Assembly (NCBI RefSeq): GCF_000373365.1
Contig: NZ_KB891252.1
Span: 186,001-250,000, forward strand
Length of the DNA stretch: 64,000 nucleotides
Reading direction: 5' to 3'
Origin: Parafrankia discariae
Lineage (GTDB): Bacteria > Actinomycetota > Actinomycetes > Frankiales > Frankiaceae
The notes below the pieces were generated by a model that saw only the letters and a list, made by a program, of their open reading frames with translations, was not told the origin of the DNA and did no database searches. The position numbers and the translations under genes are program-made. Positions 18,272 through 25,978 of the stretch are shown piece by piece; position 1 is the first letter of the stretch, and every line of letters starts with the position of its first letter.

Positions 18272-18768
18272 GTTCCCGAGGCAGGGCTCCGGCCGGCCCG
18301 CCCTGAGCCACCGGACCTGCCGGTCAGCCAGGACCACCGGTCGCCGGCGAGCGCACGCCGCAGCCGCTGCTCCTCCACCCGCCAGTAGCCGTGCTCCCGG
18401 CCGTCGACCAGGATCACCGGCACCCGGTCGCCGTAGGTGTCCGCCGTGCGCGGGTCGGCGTCGACGTCGAGCTCCCGCCAGCCGGCCCCGATGTCGGCGC
18501 TCACCCGCTCGATCACCCGGCGCGCGTCGTCACACAGGTGGCAGCCCACCCGGGTGAGCAGGGTGATCCGGACGCCGGGCGCCGCGCCGTCGTCGCCGGC
18601 GGCACTGGCACCGCCGGCGGCACTGGCACCGCCGGCGGCACTGGCACCGCCGGCGGCACTGGCACCGCCGGCGACGTGGTCACCGGCGACATGCGCGGGG
18701 GTCGATGTGGCCCCTTGGGGGCCCAGTTCACGGTTGGGCCCGGACTCTCCGACGGTGGCCTCGGTCAT
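18265..18768 (-). CDS. Glutaredoxin-like protein
   Basis: The C-terminal 80 residues form a small thioredoxin-fold domain with the redox motif CHLC in LLTRVGCHLCDDARR and a conserved RVPVILVDGREH segment. The N-terminal 70 residues are low complexity, with four exact GGASAA hexapeptides. ATG at 18768 gives 167 residues; the core alone would be about 90, and an internal start cannot be excluded. The stop lies inside the Rex operator. The same gene precedes hemA in mycobacteria (Rv0508, from memory). Confidence 0.85.
   Translation of the reverse strand: MTEATVGESGPNRELGPQGATSTPAHVAGDHVAGGASAAGGASAAGGASAAGGASAAGDDGAAPGVRITLLTRVGCHLCDDARRVIERVSADIGAGWRELDVDADPRTADTYGDRVPVILVDGREHGYWRVEEQRLRRALAGDRWSWLTGRSGGSGRAGRSPASGTS
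18601..18672. repeat. Four perfect 18-bp tandem repeats inside grx
   Basis: Unit GGCACTGGCACCGCCGGC repeated four times without a mismatch, encoding Gly-Gly-Ala-Ser-Ala-Ala steps in the minus-strand grx frame. Exact identity suggests recent slippage and possible length variation between strains. Confidence 0.95.
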
Positions 18769-19106
18769 CCCAGCGACGATAGTCGCCCGTCATGACAGGG
18801 ATACCGCCGTTCGGGGGCCGCCCCGCCGGTCGCCGGCGGCCCGGGCCGCGGTACGGCCCCCGGCCCCCACCGCCACGCAAACAGCTACAGCCAGCTACTC
18901 GACGACTATGGTGGAGTCGTTGTCCGGCCATCCTCCGCCCGCCGGCCGGCACCAAAACACCACCCGCCACCAGGAGAACACGAGAAGTCACCGCGCCACG
19001 ACGGCAGGTCGGTCGAGATCCACGGCAGCGACCCGACCCGACCCGCCTCGCCACCCTCGCCCGCGAAGATCGCGACCGCCCGCGACGTCCATGTTCGGGA
19101 GCCCGC
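18769..19106. other. Divergent intergenic region between grx and bldN
   Basis: 338 bases with no conserved gene, although a long low-quality plus-strand frame runs through it into the sigma factor gene. It must hold the promoters of both genes; no confident -10/-35 pair was identified. Confidence 0.5.
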
Positions 19107-20111
19107 ATGCGCCTGCCCGCGGCACCGGCCACCCTGCCGGCGGCACCGGTGGTGGCGTGGTGGGCCCTCGCTCCGGCCGCGGCGCGACTGGCCTTCGCCC
19201 CGGCGGCGGGGCGGTGGGCTCCCCCGGCGGTGCCCCGCCGGACTCCCCCGGCGACGCGGTGGGCTCTCGCGGCCGCGCCGTCCCGCCCGGCGCCGTCCCG
19301 CGCCGCGCCGTCCCACCCCGACGATCCCTTGGCCGCCGGCATCGCCGTGCTGCGCGCGGAGATCGCCCGGGTTCACCGGACCGGGCTGCTCGGCCTGCTT
19401 CCGGTGCTGCTGGGCGCCGCGATGGCCACCGCCCGGACGGCGACCGCGCACTCCACCCGCGTCGAACCGGCGGGGCCGGGTGCCGAGGACGTCCACCCCT
19501 TCACCGACGGTCCCGCGGATGGCCTGGGCCTGCCCGACCCGCGCGGCGAGGCCGACCTCGTCGGCCGGGCGACCCGCGGGGAGCGGGAGGCCTTCGGCCT
19601 CATCTACGACCGGTACGCCGAGTTCATCTACCGCTACGCCTACTACCGCGTCGGCGGCAACCGCGCGGTCGCCGAGGACGTGGTCTCCGAGACGTTCCTG
19701 CGGGCGCTGACCCGGATCTCGACCTTCGAGTGGCAGGGCCGCGACATCGGGGCCTGGCTGGTCACCATCGCCCGCAACCACATCGTGGACCTCGCCCGCT
19801 CGGGCCGGGCCCGGCTGGAGTTCCCGACCGCCGACCTGCTCGCGGCGGCCGACGGCCGCCCGGGGGCGGGCGCCGCCGTCCCCGGCCCGGAGGACGCGGT
19901 GCTGGCCGCGCTGGACGTCCGCGAGGTGCTCGACGCGCTGGGGACACTGGGGCCGGAGCAGCGAGAGTGCGTCACCCTGCGGTTCCTCGAGGGGCTGTCC
20001 GTCCGGGAGACCGCGCGGGCGATGAACAAGAAGGAGGGCGCGGTGCGCGCGCTGCAGCTGCGGGCCGTGCGGGCGCTGGCCCGGCACCTGCCCATGGCCC
20101 GCACCGACTGA
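19107..20111 (+). CDS. bldN: ECF sigma factor, BldN-like
   Basis: RNA polymerase sigma factor resembling Streptomyces BldN, which drives aerial growth and chaplin/rodlin expression. 334 residues. Region 2 includes FGLIYDRYAEFIYRYAYYR and TFLRALTRISTFEWQGRD; GAWLVTIARNHIVDL follows; region 4 includes QRECVTLRFLEGLSVRETA. The N-terminal extension of about 150 residues is Ala/Pro/Arg-rich; BldN is known to be made as a pro-protein with a removable N-terminus, so this tail may serve the same role. ATG at 19107 follows GGGAG. No anti-sigma gene is adjacent. Confidence 0.85.
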   Translation: MRLPAAPATLPAAPVVAWWALAPAAARLAFAPAAGRWAPPAVPRRTPPATRWALAAAPSRPAPSRAAPSHPDDPLAAGIAVLRAEIARVHRTGLLGLLPVLLGAAMATARTATAHSTRVEPAGPGAEDVHPFTDGPADGLGLPDPRGEADLVGRATRGEREAFGLIYDRYAEFIYRYAYYRVGGNRAVAEDVVSETFLRALTRISTFEWQGRDIGAWLVTIARNHIVDLARSGRARLEFPTADLLAAADGRPGAGAAVPGPEDAVLAALDVREVLDALGTLGPEQRECVTLRFLEGLSVRETARAMNKKEGAVRALQLRAVRALARHLPMARTD

Positions 20112-20363
20112 GACGGCGACCGGCCGCTCGCGCCGACCAACCACGCGCACCGACCAGCCGCTCGCGGTAACCGGTCGTTCGCACCGGATGGCCACGGGTG
20201 GCCCACCATGCGGTCCCCGCGGCGCCGCGGGTCGTAGGGTGGCCACACGGCGCGGCACTCGACGCGGCCGGGCAACCAGATTCGCTCCGGATGTCGGCGG
20301 GCGTGGCCACGACCGGGCCGGTCGGCCACCGGCGACGGCGACCGGACCGGCACGGAGATGACC

Positions 20364-21248
20364 ATGAGAGTGCGACGACGCAAGGATCACCTGGGTGGCC
20401 GCGAGGCCGCGGAGGCGGCGGCGACGGCCGCGCTGAAGGTGGCCGCCGAGGAAGTGGCCAAGGCCCCGCCGGACGAGTCCGCCGCCGCCTTCTTCGACGT
20501 CGACAACACGATGATGGCCGGCGCGTCCATCTTCTACTTCGCCCGCGGGCTGGCCGCCCGGGACTTCTTCGATTCCCGGGACCTGCTGAAGTTCGGCTGG
20601 CAGCACGTCAGCTACCGGCTGCGTGGTCTGGAGGACCCGAACGGGATGCGGGACGCCCGGGAGGCGGCCCTGGCCTTCGTCGCCGGGCGCAGCGTCACGG
20701 ACATCGTCCGCTACGGCGAGGAGATCTACGACGAGCGGATGGCCCAGCAGATCTACTCGGGCACGCACGCCCTGGCCCAGCAGCACCTCGACGCCGGGCA
20801 GCGGGTCTGGCTGGTCACCGCCACCCCGGTGGAGCTGGCCTCGATCATCGCCCGGCGGCTGAGCCTCACCGGCGCGCTGGGCACCGTCAGCGAGGTGGCG
20901 GACGGCAAGTACACCGGCCACCTCGTCGGGGAGCCGCTGCACGGGCCGGCCAAGGGCGCGGCCGTGCAGGCGCTGGCCGAGCGGGAGGGCCTCGACCTGT
21001 CCCGCTGCTGGGCCTATTCCGACTCGGTGAACGACCTGCCGATGCTGTCCCTCGTCGGCCATCCGGTGGCCATCAACCCGGATCCGGACCTGCGCGCCGT
21101 CGCCAAGGAGCGCGGCTGGCTGATCAAGGACTTCCGGACGGCCCGCAAGGCCATGAAGGTCGGTATCCCGACGGCCGCCGGCATCGGTGCCCTCGGCGGC
21201 GGCGTCGCGGCCGGCATGGCGCTGCGCCGCCGCTACGGCGGCACCTGA
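20364..21248 (+). CDS. HAD-IB family phosphatase (SerB1-like)
   Basis: 294-residue HAD-superfamily hydrolase. Motif I is FFDVDNTMM near residue 48, motif II is LVTATPVEL, and motif IV is [14 protein letters not shown] with the paired acidic residues. An N-terminal Ala-rich helix precedes the domain, and a C-terminal Gly/Ala segment ([15 protein letters not shown]) may associate with the membrane. ATG at 20364 is six bases after GGAG; an ATG at 20358 directly abuts it. Mycobacterial SerB1 (Rv0505c) occupies the same neighbourhood. Phosphoserine specificity is not shown. Confidence 0.88.
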   Translation: MRVRRRKDHLGGREAAEAAATAALKVAAEEVAKAPPDESAAAFFDVDNTMMAGASIFYFARGLAARDFFDSRDLLKFGWQHVSYRLRGLEDPNGMRDAREAALAFVAGRSVTDIVRYGEEIYDERMAQQIYSGTHALAQQHLDAGQRVWLVTATPVELASIIARRLSLTGALGTVSEVADGKYTGHLVGEPLHGPAKGAAVQALAEREGLDLSRCWAYSDSVNDLPMLSLVGHPVAINPDPDLRAVAKERGWLIKDFRTARKAMKVGIPTAAGIGALGGGVAAGMALRRRYGGT

Positions 21249-21311
21249 CTCTCAGGGCGACGGGGTCCGCGGGGCTTCCGCGGCTCCCGCGTCCCCGTCG
21301 GGCCGCGGCGA

Positions 21312-22436
21312 TCAGAAGAACACCGAGCGGCGCTGCATCAACAGGCCGTACAGCGTGTGCTGGATCGTCTCGCGGATGCGGTCGGTGAGCTCGAAGACGA
21401 GCATCGGGTCCTCGGCCGCGGCCTGCGTGTACTCGGTGGTGTCCACCGGCTCACCGAACTCGATGATCCACTTGCTCGGCAGCGGGACGAGCCCCAGCAG
21501 CCCCAGCCACGGGAAGGTCGGCGTGATCGGCAGGTAGGGCAGCCCCAGCAGCCGCGCCAGGGTCCTGGCGTTGCCGACCATCGGGTAGATCTCCTCGGCG
21601 CCCACGACCGTGCACGGGACGATCGGCGCCCCGGTGCGCAGCGCCGCGGAGACGAAGCCGCCGCGGCCGAACCGCTGAAGCTTGTAACGGTCGCTGAACG
21701 GCTTGCCGATGCCCTTGAAGCCCTCCGGCCACACCCCGACCAGGTGCCCCGCGCCCAGCAGACGCTCGGCGTCCGCCTGGCAGGCGAGGGTGTTGCCGGT
21801 CTTGCGGGCCAGCGGGGCGAGGAACGGCAGGGCGAACACCAGGTCCGCGGCCAGCATCCGCAGGTGACGGTGGGCCGGGTGGTGGTCGAGGATCGCCAGC
21901 GCGGTCATCAGCGCGTCGAGGGGCACCGTCCCCGAGTGGTTCGAGACGACGAGCGCCCCGCCCTTGTCCGGGATGTTCTCCAGGCCCCGGGTCTCGACCC
22001 GGAAGTAGTTCCGGTAGATCGGGCGCAGCAGCGGCGCCACGATGTGCTCGGTCAGGTCGGGGTCGAAGCCGTGCTCGTCCACCGTGTAGTCCCCGGTGAT
22101 GCGGCGCCGCAGGAACGCGAGCAGTTCGGCGAGCACCCGCTCCAGCTCACCGGCGTCCGAGACCGGCTCGGCCGGCGACCCGACCGCCCCGTCACGGGGA
22201 TCCGCCCCGTCGCCGGGACCCGCCCCGGTGCCGGCACCCGCGGCCCCGCCGGGACCGTCGACGGCGTCAGCACCGCGCGGGCGTTCGGCGGCGCCGCCGG
22301 CATCACGTGGACGGCCAGCACCGTTCGGACCGCTCGAGCCGTTCAGAACACCGGCCGCTCCCGGGGGACCGGCGCGGCCATCCGGTGGCATCGGCACGTG
22401 GGCCCCTCTCCCCGAACTGGCGTCGCGCGTGCCCAT
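21312..22436 (-). CDS. PlsC-type lysophospholipid acyltransferase family protein
   Basis: 374 residues. The acyltransferase core has the NHSGTVPLDA motif (the H-x4-D catalytic pair), GVWPEGFKGIGKPF as the acceptor motif, and IVPCTVVGAEEIYP. About 110 N-terminal residues are Gly/Ala/Pro-rich and without domain. The ATG overlaps the epimerase stop by one base (TGATG), so the two are co-expressed; the pair matches mycobacterial Rv0502-Rv0501. Acceptor lipid unknown. Confidence 0.88.
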   Translation of the reverse strand: MGTRDASSGRGAHVPMPPDGRAGPPGAAGVLNGSSGPNGAGRPRDAGGAAERPRGADAVDGPGGAAGAGTGAGPGDGADPRDGAVGSPAEPVSDAGELERVLAELLAFLRRRITGDYTVDEHGFDPDLTEHIVAPLLRPIYRNYFRVETRGLENIPDKGGALVVSNHSGTVPLDALMTALAILDHHPAHRHLRMLAADLVFALPFLAPLARKTGNTLACQADAERLLGAGHLVGVWPEGFKGIGKPFSDRYKLQRFGRGGFVSAALRTGAPIVPCTVVGAEEIYPMVGNARTLARLLGLPYLPITPTFPWLGLLGLVPLPSKWIIEFGEPVDTTEYTQAAAEDPMLVFELTDRIRETIQHTLYGLLMQRRSVFF

Positions 22437-23476
22437 CAGGACGTGCCGAGCCGCCGGCGGCGGGTGAGCACGCCCTGCAGGCCGTGCTCCGCCCGCGAGA
22501 CCAGCTCGTGGTCGATGGTGAACCGCAGTCCGCGGTCCTGGACGAAGCTGTCGAACGTCGCGACGGTCGTGTACTGAGGAACGTATCCGAACACCTCTTT
22601 GAGCCTGGTGGTGTCCACCGCGCGTCCGTGCGCGAGAAACCCGAGCTGTTCGGAGGAGAAGTCGACCAGCCGCAGCCGGCGGGCGATGTTGCCCAGCGAG
22701 CCGATCGCGGGGAACGGCACCGGCAACGGCGGCCGCCCGGCCCGCCTGATCGCCTGCGAGAGCAGGAGCACGCCGTCCCCGGCCACGTTGAACGTGCCGG
22801 CGTGGGTCTCCCGGGTGGCCTTCAGGAGCACAGCGATCGCGTCGTCGGAGTGCAGCAGCTGGATCCGCGGGTCGAAGCCGAGGACCGTCGGGACCAGCGG
22901 CAGGTCGAGGTACCGCGCGAGCGCGCTGTCCACTCCGGGGCCGAGCACGTTCGCCAGGCGCAGCACCGTCACGGCGATGTCGGGGCGCCGCCGGCCGAAG
23001 CCTCGGACGTACCCCTCGACCTCGATGGCGTCCTTGGCGTAACCGCCGCCGGGAAGGCCGCGCGGTTCCATCTCCTCGGTGAACAGCGCGGGGTCGCGCG
23101 GCGACGAGCCGTAGATCGACGTCGTCGACTTCACCACCAGTTTCTTGACCCCGGGGGTCTTCTGGCAGGCGGCGAGGAGCTGCATCGTCCCGATGACGTT
23201 GATCTCCTTCATCGCCGTGCGCCCGCCGGCGCCGAGCGGCGTGGCGAGCACACTCAGATGCAGGACGGTGTCGATGTCGGCGGTGGAGATGACCTTCGCG
23301 ATCAGCGGGTTGCGGATGTCCACCCGGACGAACTGGGTTCGGCCGAGATCCGCCGTCGGGGCGATGGTGTCGACCCCGACCACGTCGACGATCTCGGGGT
23401 CGGCCGCGAGCGCGGCCGCGACCTCGGCGCCCAGCGGACGCGACACCCCTGTCACAAGCACGCGACGTGGCCTCAT
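22436..23476 (-). CDS. NAD-dependent epimerase/dehydratase family protein (GalE2-like)
   Basis: 346-residue short-chain dehydrogenase of the extended type. The Rossmann motif is VLVTGVSRPLGAEV at residues 6-19; DTVLHLSVLA, STTSIYG and GGGYAKDAIEVE supply the usual Ser/Tyr/Lys region, with Tyr-Ala-Lys in place of a strict YxxxK, so catalysis is uncertain. ATG at 23476 has a GGGGAGG site. Upstream of and coupled to the acyltransferase. Confidence 0.86.
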   Translation of the reverse strand: MRPRRVLVTGVSRPLGAEVAAALAADPEIVDVVGVDTIAPTADLGRTQFVRVDIRNPLIAKVISTADIDTVLHLSVLATPLGAGGRTAMKEINVIGTMQLLAACQKTPGVKKLVVKSTTSIYGSSPRDPALFTEEMEPRGLPGGGYAKDAIEVEGYVRGFGRRRPDIAVTVLRLANVLGPGVDSALARYLDLPLVPTVLGFDPRIQLLHSDDAIAVLLKATRETHAGTFNVAGDGVLLLSQAIRRAGRPPLPVPFPAIGSLGNIARRLRLVDFSSEQLGFLAHGRAVDTTRLKEVFGYVPQYTTVATFDSFVQDRGLRFTIDHELVSRAEHGLQGVLTRRRRLGTS

Positions 23477-23648
23477 GGTCGCCTCCCCGGCAGGACCTAC
23501 CGACTCGGCCAGCGGCTGGCCTCGCGCGGTCATCGTACGCCGCGCACCACCCCTATCGCTGCGTAGCGTAACCTCAATCCCGCCACACAGATACGGAGAG
23601 CGACAAAACATCGGCCGGACGCCGCACAACGCCCAAATGCCAGCCGTG

Positions 23649-24509
23649 TCAGACGAGGCCGCGCGCCGCGCTCACCGGGATCCGGACGCCGTCCCGGGGG
23701 ACCTGGGCGACGACGACGGCGTCCCCGCGACGCAGGCGCAGCACCTCGGCCGCCCGGCCGCAGTTCACCGCGATCATCACCTGGCGCAGCGCGTCCTCGC
23801 ACAGCGCGATCTCACCGGGCGGGACCTCGCCGTAGGTGTGCGCGAAGGGCATGGTGAGCAGCCGTCCGTCGGCCCGCACCTCCACCCTGTCCCCGAGCAG
23901 GATGCCGGCGGCCTCGAGCTCGGCCCTGGTCATGTTCAGCGAGAGGTTCCCGAAGTGGTCCACCGAGACGACCTCGCCGTGAACGTGGTCGTCGTCCACG
24001 TGGCACATCCGTGGCTCCACGACGACCAGCTCCCCGGGGTCGATCCTGGGGCCGACGTCGGCCGGGGGCAGGCCCGTCGCGAGCCGTGCCACGACCGGGG
24101 CGTAGACGTCCCGGCCGCGGAAGACGGCGGTGGGCAGCGGGAGCCAGAGGTCCGGGTTGGAGATCTCGTAGGCCTCCTCGACACCGCCGAGGGCCTCCCA
24201 GCCCAGCGAGGCGACGCCGTTGTCCGGCGCGACGAACGTCGATCCGTCCGCGGCCCGGGCCACCACACCCCGGGTGTAGCCGCTGGCGTCGAGCTGCTCG
24301 ACGACGACGAGGTGGATCCCCTTCGGCAGGTAGCTGACCGCGCCGACCAGCGTCACAGCCGCCTGGCCGATGTCCTGCGGCGCGATGGAGTGGCACAGAT
24401 CGAGGACCCGGGCGTCCGGCGCGTGCCGCGCGATGATCCCGTGACAGACGCCGACGCAGGCGCCGTCGACCCCGTAGTCGGACATGAATGTGATCCACGC
24501 GCTGCCCAT
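23649..24509 (-). CDS. S-adenosyl-L-methionine hydrolase (DUF62 / SAM hydroxide adenosyltransferase)
   Basis: 286-residue member of the family that includes fluorinase and chlorinase but whose common members split SAM to adenosine and methionine. WITFMSDYGVDGACVG at the N-terminus holds the conserved Asp, FVAPDNGVASLG is the central motif, and VVSVDHFGNLSLN supplies the substrate-binding DxFGN. ATG at 24509 begins the conserved region. It is followed upstream by the bS22 gene. Halogenase activity is unlikely without a nearby halogen pathway. Confidence 0.88.
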   Translation of the reverse strand: MGSAWITFMSDYGVDGACVGVCHGIIARHAPDARVLDLCHSIAPQDIGQAAVTLVGAVSYLPKGIHLVVVEQLDASGYTRGVVARAADGSTFVAPDNGVASLGWEALGGVEEAYEISNPDLWLPLPTAVFRGRDVYAPVVARLATGLPPADVGPRIDPGELVVVEPRMCHVDDDHVHGEVVSVDHFGNLSLNMTRAELEAAGILLGDRVEVRADGRLLTMPFAHTYGEVPPGEIALCEDALRQVMIAVNCGRAAEVLRLRRGDAVVVAQVPRDGVRIPVSAARGLV

Positions 24510-24786
24510 GTGACCCCCTGTGCCCGGACGGCGTCGTTGCCGGCCGCGCGACCAGCCTGCCATACGGTCACCAGGACAGCACGAACGAGCACACAGCGTG
24601 AAACAGGTCTGTTACCCAGCCCGCCGGAACGGTGGCCTGACAGCGGCACCGACGGCCTGACAGCGGGAACCGTGCGAAACAGCGGGAACCGCGGCAGCCG
24701 GAAGGGACCCGCCGACGACGCGGCGGCACGTCCGGGATCCGCGCCCCTTGATCCGTGCCGCCCCGGCGTCCGCCGGCCCGCCGCCG

Positions 24787-24885
24787 CTACTTCTTGTTAC
24801 GGCGCTGGACTCGCGTCCGCTTGAGCAGCTTGCGGTGCTTCTTCTTGGCCATACGCTTGCGACGCTTCTTGATTACGGAACCCAC
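24787..24885 (-). CDS. Small ribosomal subunit protein bS22
   Basis: A 32-residue, extremely basic peptide beginning [17 protein letters not shown] and ending VQRRNKK. It matches the actinobacterial 30S protein bS22 found near the decoding centre in Mycobacterium smegmatis ribosomes. GTG start, TAG stop. It lies between proC and the epimerase/SAM hydrolase genes, as in mycobacteria (Rv0500B); the small BldC-like regulator that normally sits beside it was not found here. Confidence 0.95.
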   Translation of the reverse strand: MGSVIKKRRKRMAKKKHRKLLKRTRVQRRNKK

Positions 24886-25002
24886 GTACCCGACCGATCT
24901 GTTGACGAGGTTTTTCCGAGCGAGCCTACCCGCCGGAACCCCCCGGCAAGACGACCGGTGCGGATCCCGGCCGGCGCCGATCCCGGCCGGCGCGGGACGG
25001 GG

Positions 25003-25884
25003 CTAGGAGGCGCCGAGTTCCCGGGACCGCGCCCAGGCCGCCTCGACCGCGTCGAGGACGGCCGCCCGCACCCCGCCGCGGTCAAGCTGCCGCAGCGCGG
25101 CCACGGTCGTCCCACCGGGCGAGGTGACCGCCTCCCGCAGCAGCGACGGGTGCTCGGCGGCGGCCCCGCCCGCGCCATCCGGGCTACCGGAGCCGGAATC
25201 GGCGCTGGAGCCGGGGTCGGAGCCAGGGTCGGAACCGGCCAGCATGCGCGCGGATCCCGCCGCCGTCTGCACGACGAGCTCGGCCGCCAGCGCACGCGGC
25301 AGGCCCAGCAGCACACCGCCCTCGATCATCGCCTCGATCAGGTAGAAGAAGTAGGCCGGGCCGCTGCCCGACAGGGCGGTGACCGCGTCGAGCTGGGCCT
25401 CCGTCACCCGGACGACGCGGCCGACCGGCCGGAGCATCTCCTCGACCGCGGCGACGTGCTCGTCGCCGGCGCCGGGCCCGGCGCACACCGCCGACATCGC
25501 CTCGCCGACGAGCAGCGGCGTGTTCGTCATCACCCGCACGACGGGTGTGCCCGGTGCCAGCCGCTCGGCGACGAACGCCGAGGTGATCCCGGCCGCCACC
25601 GAGACGACCAGCGTCCCGGGCGCGACGTGCGGGCCGAGCTGGGCGAGCACCGCGCCCATGTCCTGCGGCTTGGTCGCCAGGACGATGACGCCGGCCTTCG
25701 CCGCCGCGGCGGCGGGATCCACCACCTCGACGCCGTACTGCCGGGTGATCTCGGCGGCCCGGCCCGGGTCACGCTCCGCCGCGACGACCTCGGACGGCGT
25801 CCGCCCCGCCCGCAGCAGCCCGGACATCAGGGCGCCGCCGAGCCGCCCGGCCCCGACGATCGCGACAACGCTCGAACCCGCCAC
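25003..25884 (-). CDS. proC: Pyrroline-5-carboxylate reductase
   Basis: Last enzyme of proline synthesis, NAD(P)H-dependent. 293 residues. Rossmann motif VAIVGAGRLGGALMSGL near the start; VIVLATKPQDMG, VRVMTNTPLLVGEAMS and the signature ALSGSGPAYFFYLIEAMIEG follow. A Ser/Asp/Gly-rich insertion with SDPG repeats (about residues 217-240) splits the C-terminal domain just before HPSLLREAVTSPGGTT. GTG at 25884 has AAGGGA eight bases upstream; no in-frame ATG suits. Confidence 0.95.
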   Translation of the reverse strand: MAGSSVVAIVGAGRLGGALMSGLLRAGRTPSEVVAAERDPGRAAEITRQYGVEVVDPAAAAAKAGVIVLATKPQDMGAVLAQLGPHVAPGTLVVSVAAGITSAFVAERLAPGTPVVRVMTNTPLLVGEAMSAVCAGPGAGDEHVAAVEEMLRPVGRVVRVTEAQLDAVTALSGSGPAYFFYLIEAMIEGGVLLGLPRALAAELVVQTAAGSARMLAGSDPGSDPGSSADSGSGSPDGAGGAAAEHPSLLREAVTSPGGTTVAALRQLDRGGVRAAVLDAVEAAWARSRELGAS

Positions 25885-25978
25885 CGAACACTTCCCTTCA
25901 CTCCGGTGTCCGCCGCATCCGACGGCGGCCACGCCGATGAAGGTTATGACCCGGGGTGCTCGGGACGTCCCACCGCTC

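Noticed and set aside
18096-18311. Longer start for rex at 18311
   Set aside because: It would place the Rex operator inside the coding region and overlap grx; ATG at 18095 has a good ribosome site and matches known Rex N-termini.
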